A stretch of DNA of 64,000 nucleotides from Bacteroidales bacterium (GTDB lineage Bacteria > Bacteroidota > Bacteroidia > Bacteroidales > UBA932). Below, piece after piece: positions 61,536 to 64,000 of this stretch. Position 1 is the first letter of the stretch. Every line of letters begins with the position of its first letter. The position numbers and the translations under genes are program-made. Location of the stretch: the NCBI GenBank assembly GCA_015060455.1, contig SUYM01000015.1, positions 1 to 64,000 on the forward strand. Direction: 5' to 3'. Below the pieces are notes generated by a model. The model was not told the origin of the DNA. It ran no database searches and saw only the letters and a program-made list of their open reading frames with translations.

Positions 61536-62524
61536 AAAGAATATTTTCACTGTTGCTCATGCCGGTCCTGATGCTCGCCCTTTCATGCACTGCGGAGGCC
61601 GCGGATGACACTCTTGATAATTCTGTAGATGAGAATACAGAAGTGACACCACCGGATGACGGCGGTGTGGAGCCTGACTGTACCGATCAATCCGCAGGAA
61701 GTATAGCCGACGTCCTGAAAGATTACAGCGGGAAGACTAAGGTCAGTCTTATCGGAGACTCGATAAGCACTTTTGAAGGCTGGCTTGCAGAGGGATACAG
61801 AAGTTACTATCCTTATACCAATCCGCAGACACAGGCAGCAGTTACCAAGGTCTCCCAGCAATGGTGGTACAAACTTATCTATGACAGGATGAGCAATGCT
61901 GTGCTTGAGAAGAACCTTGCCTGGACCGGAACCATGGTTACAAGGAGCACGAACGAGGAAATGAAGGATAAGCACTGGTATGGACGCGATTTCAATGCAC
62001 GTGTAATGGATACCTCAATGGGAGAGCCTGATGTGATCTTCGTTTTCGGAGGAACCAATGATATATCGTCAAGGGGAGTGGATGAAGGCAAGGTAACCAT
62101 GTATCCGGGGTATCAGATGAAATCAGAAACGCCGCCGTCTGCAGAACAGATGAAGACAGTATTCGACTTGGCTGATGCGACATCGACTTTGGCACAGGCT
62201 GAAGCCCTCGAAGATAGGTATTTCATCCATGCTTATGTCAAACTCATCACTCTGCTCCATCACAAATATCCGAAGGCAAAAGTCGTGATGCTGATTGGTG
62301 ACAGGATGTTTACGGGTGCGGAGGCTGCCATGCTCTCTATTGCTGAACATTACAAGACACTTTACGGTTACAGATGCGTGAACTTTCTGGATATTCAGTC
62401 CTACAACGGAACAGATGTCATAACCAAGGTAAATAATCCTCATCCCGATGATAACGGGTTTACAGTCATGGCAGACTATATCTATAAAGTAGTCGGCAGT
62501 TATATTGACCCCTTGAATAAATAA
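61532..62524 (+). CDS. SGNH/GDSL hydrolase lipoprotein
   Basis: A 330-residue lipoprotein (lipobox ALSC) with an acidic linker (DNSVDENTEVTPPDDGG) and an SGNH domain from about residue 68. Block I is LIGDSIS with nucleophile Ser77, block III is FGGTNDISSRG, and block V is NNPHPDDNGF. Here Asn replaces the usual Asp three residues before the catalytic His, so the triad may be a dyad or differently completed. The family removes acyl (often acetyl) groups from glycans, or acts as lipase/esterase. It overlaps the phosphatase gene by 4 bp and is followed after 9 bp by a related fusion protein. Confidence 0.87.
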   Translation: MKRIFSLLLMPVLMLALSCTAEAADDTLDNSVDENTEVTPPDDGGVEPDCTDQSAGSIADVLKDYSGKTKVSLIGDSISTFEGWLAEGYRSYYPYTNPQTQAAVTKVSQQWWYKLIYDRMSNAVLEKNLAWTGTMVTRSTNEEMKDKHWYGRDFNARVMDTSMGEPDVIFVFGGTNDISSRGVDEGKVTMYPGYQMKSETPPSAEQMKTVFDLADATSTLAQAEALEDRYFIHAYVKLITLLHHKYPKAKVVMLIGDRMFTGAEAAMLSIAEHYKTLYGYRCVNFLDIQSYNGTDVITKVNNPHPDDNGFTVMADYIYKVVGSYIDPLNK

Positions 62525-62533
62525 TACCATTAT

Positions 62534-64000
62534 ATGTTGACTAAACTATTTTTTGCTGCTGCCTTTGTGCTGATTGCCTCATGCAATAAGCCTTATAACG
62601 AGCCGGAAGGCTCTGAAATGACCATAACAGCCGTTAATCCTCAGTTCAGGACTTCAACCTCAGACGGAGTGAACGTGCTTTGGAACAATGGTGATCAGAT
62701 TGCCATATTTGCCGGCGAGAACACTTCAAAGAGTGCTGTTTTCCGCACCGGCATAAGTCAGGCCTCCACATCCGCCACCTTTGCTCTGACAGGAGATGTG
62801 CAGCCTGTAAAGCAGGGTGATACATATCAGGCAATATTCCCGTCCTCTCAGTTATATACATGGAATTCTGCCGGGAACAAGGCTTGTGCTGTCGATCTTC
62901 CCTTCAAACAGACAGTTTCCGGACCTGGTTGGGACCAGAAGGCATCCATCATGGCCGCGTCAAGTGCGGACAGGCAGTTTGTCTTCAACCATTGTGTCGC
63001 ATACATCAGGTTCTCCATCACCAAGGATTCACCGGATGTCGTTTCCTTTTCTGTCACCGGAGGTGGTGACGAACTGGTAGCGTCAAGGGTCACTGTCGTG
63101 ATTCCTGATGACAATGCTGTCACTGTCACTGAAAAGACTCCGGCATCCACTCAAAGCCAGACAGTGACACTTACAATGGAGAACGGCGGCTCATTCCCGC
63201 AGGGTACATATTATCTTGCCATACTTCCAAAAACATATTCTGACGGATTGGCATTCATAGCCACAGATAAGGACGGAAACACTTACGGGAAGGAAATAAA
63301 GTCGGAGTTGGTCATGTCCATGGGCGCTGTGGGTGTTGTCGGAGCGGTGCAGAGGAACGGTATCGGAGCATCCATCGATCCGCTCAGGCCTTTCGACATA
63401 TTCAAAATGACACGTGTAGGCATTCTCGGAGACTCTATCAGTACATTCGAAGGATATATCCCAGCCGAGTACGATGCGGAGGATGCGGCATACTATCCGA
63501 AGGAAAATACAAGCACCGGCATCAAGGTCGATAATGTGAACCAGACCTACTGGCACAAACTCATCTATGACAGGATGAGCAATGCGGTTCTTGCAATGAA
63601 CAACTCATGGCGCGGAACCATGGTGACACGACGTGACAATGAGGCCTTTCTGAACATGGATTTCTGTGCCCGCTTCCGGGACAAGGGACTTGGAAATCCG
63701 GATGTGATCATTGTTCACGGAGGAACCAACGATGTGGGTAAATATAGCGAAGCACATGCTCAGGCCGGTCAATATAAGATCGATATCTATCCGGGAGTTT
63801 ACGGAATGGCGCCTGAAACCCTTCCGACCGATGCCCAGTTCCAGTCCGTATTTGATGCCGCAGATGCTGCCACCACATGGGAAGAGGCTGTGGCTTTGGA
63901 GGACCTTTATTTCATCCCGGCATATGTCAAACTTATAACAATGATCCATATCAGGTATCCTGAGGCGAAGGTCGTATTCATCATAGGTGACTATGTGACA
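62534..64000 (+). CDS. Fimbrillin-like/SGNH hydrolase fusion lipoprotein (partial, runs off the right edge)
   Basis: An open reading frame from ATG 62534 to the window end (489 codons so far, no stop). It starts MLTKLFFAAAFVLIASC (lipobox IASC, Cys17). Residues about 30-290 are fimbrillin-like: FRTSTSDGVNVLWNNGDQIAIF, then a second half ending near FDIFKMT. From about residue 293 an SGNH domain follows, with GDSIS (Ser301) and HGGTNDVGK. That domain matches the SGNH protein at 61532-62524, including the WHKLIYDRMSNAVL stretch. Block V lies beyond the window. The fusion joins a putative surface-anchoring module to an esterase-type domain. Confidence 0.88.
   Translation, partial: MLTKLFFAAAFVLIASCNKPYNEPEGSEMTITAVNPQFRTSTSDGVNVLWNNGDQIAIFAGENTSKSAVFRTGISQASTSATFALTGDVQPVKQGDTYQAIFPSSQLYTWNSAGNKACAVDLPFKQTVSGPGWDQKASIMAASSADRQFVFNHCVAYIRFSITKDSPDVVSFSVTGGGDELVASRVTVVIPDDNAVTVTEKTPASTQSQTVTLTMENGGSFPQGTYYLAILPKTYSDGLAFIATDKDGNTYGKEIKSELVMSMGAVGVVGAVQRNGIGASIDPLRPFDIFKMTRVGILGDSISTFEGYIPAEYDAEDAAYYPKENTSTGIKVDNVNQTYWHKLIYDRMSNAVLAMNNSWRGTMVTRRDNEAFLNMDFCARFRDKGLGNPDVIIVHGGTNDVGKYSEAHAQAGQYKIDIYPGVYGMAPETLPTDAQFQSVFDAADAATTWEEAVALEDLYFIPAYVKLITMIHIRYPEAKVVFIIGDYVT

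Overview
The window is bacterial chromosome from a member of the Bacteroidota, most likely the order Bacteroidales. The grounds are a SusC/SusD pair, many lipoproteins with a Cys lipobox, the families DUF2795, DUF4493, PCMD, DUF5689, BACON, fimbrillin-like and TIGR02757, and repeated Bacteroidetes-type -7 promoter boxes (TAnnTTTG). The genus cannot be fixed from this sequence alone. No rRNA, tRNA, CRISPR array, phage or transposase gene was seen.

Region 1 (about 1-16.9 kb) is mostly housekeeping. It opens with a 51-bp triple tandem repeat, then a DUF2795 protein, folE (GTP cyclohydrolase I), htpG, a small lipoprotein/outer-membrane-protein pair, an acyl-CoA synthetase, a HAD phosphatase, a GlpT-like transporter + HAD-IIA phosphatase + purT operon, an OmpA-type porin, and a parE-acyltransferase-acyl-CoA ligase operon on the minus strand.

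Region 2 (17.1-28.9 kb) is a surface-protein island. A 53-residue peptide gene precedes a fimbrillin-like lipoprotein, and an 18-bp perfect stem terminator closes that unit. A nine-kilobase operon follows: a fimbrillin-like lipoprotein, three DUF4493 lipoproteins (the last carrying a PCMD domain), two related outer-membrane barrels and a second PCMD lipoprotein. A stand-alone PqqD-like (RiPP-recognition fold) gene faces the end of this operon.

Region 3 (29.0-38.3 kb, all minus) holds uup (ABC-F), trkA, a GT2 glycosyltransferase, slyD with a Cys/His-rich tail, the tldD/tldE protease pair, a zeta-toxin-like kinase and a TIGR02757 protein.

Region 4 (38.3-64 kb, all plus) is a polysaccharide-utilization-type locus. 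It encodes a GH20 hexosaminidase, a XylR-like AraC regulator, a lipoprotein with an endonuclease/exonuclease/phosphatase (EEP) domain, SusC, SusD, a BACON lipoprotein, a DUF5689 lipoprotein, a second small peptide (49 aa), two fimbrillin + DUF1566-like proteins, a GH3 glycosidase, a second EEP enzyme, a third fimbrillin + DUF1566-like protein, a histidine acid phosphatase, an SGNH hydrolase, and a fimbrillin-SGNH fusion that runs off the right edge. The enzyme mix (hexosaminidase, GH3, phosphodiesterase-like, phosphatase, esterase-like) suggests a phosphorylated or acylated, HexNAc-containing glycan; this is inference.

Two signals stand out. First, two related small peptides (EG-M/L-LC-L/A-S then GNI) each sit directly in front of a fimbrillin-like lipoprotein gene, in separate loci. 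Second, a non-coding repeat family (CGACCGTGACAAAA hairpin, ATTATCCGC-type inverted ends, in one case tandem 73-bp units) lies just upstream of three separate surface-protein promoters.
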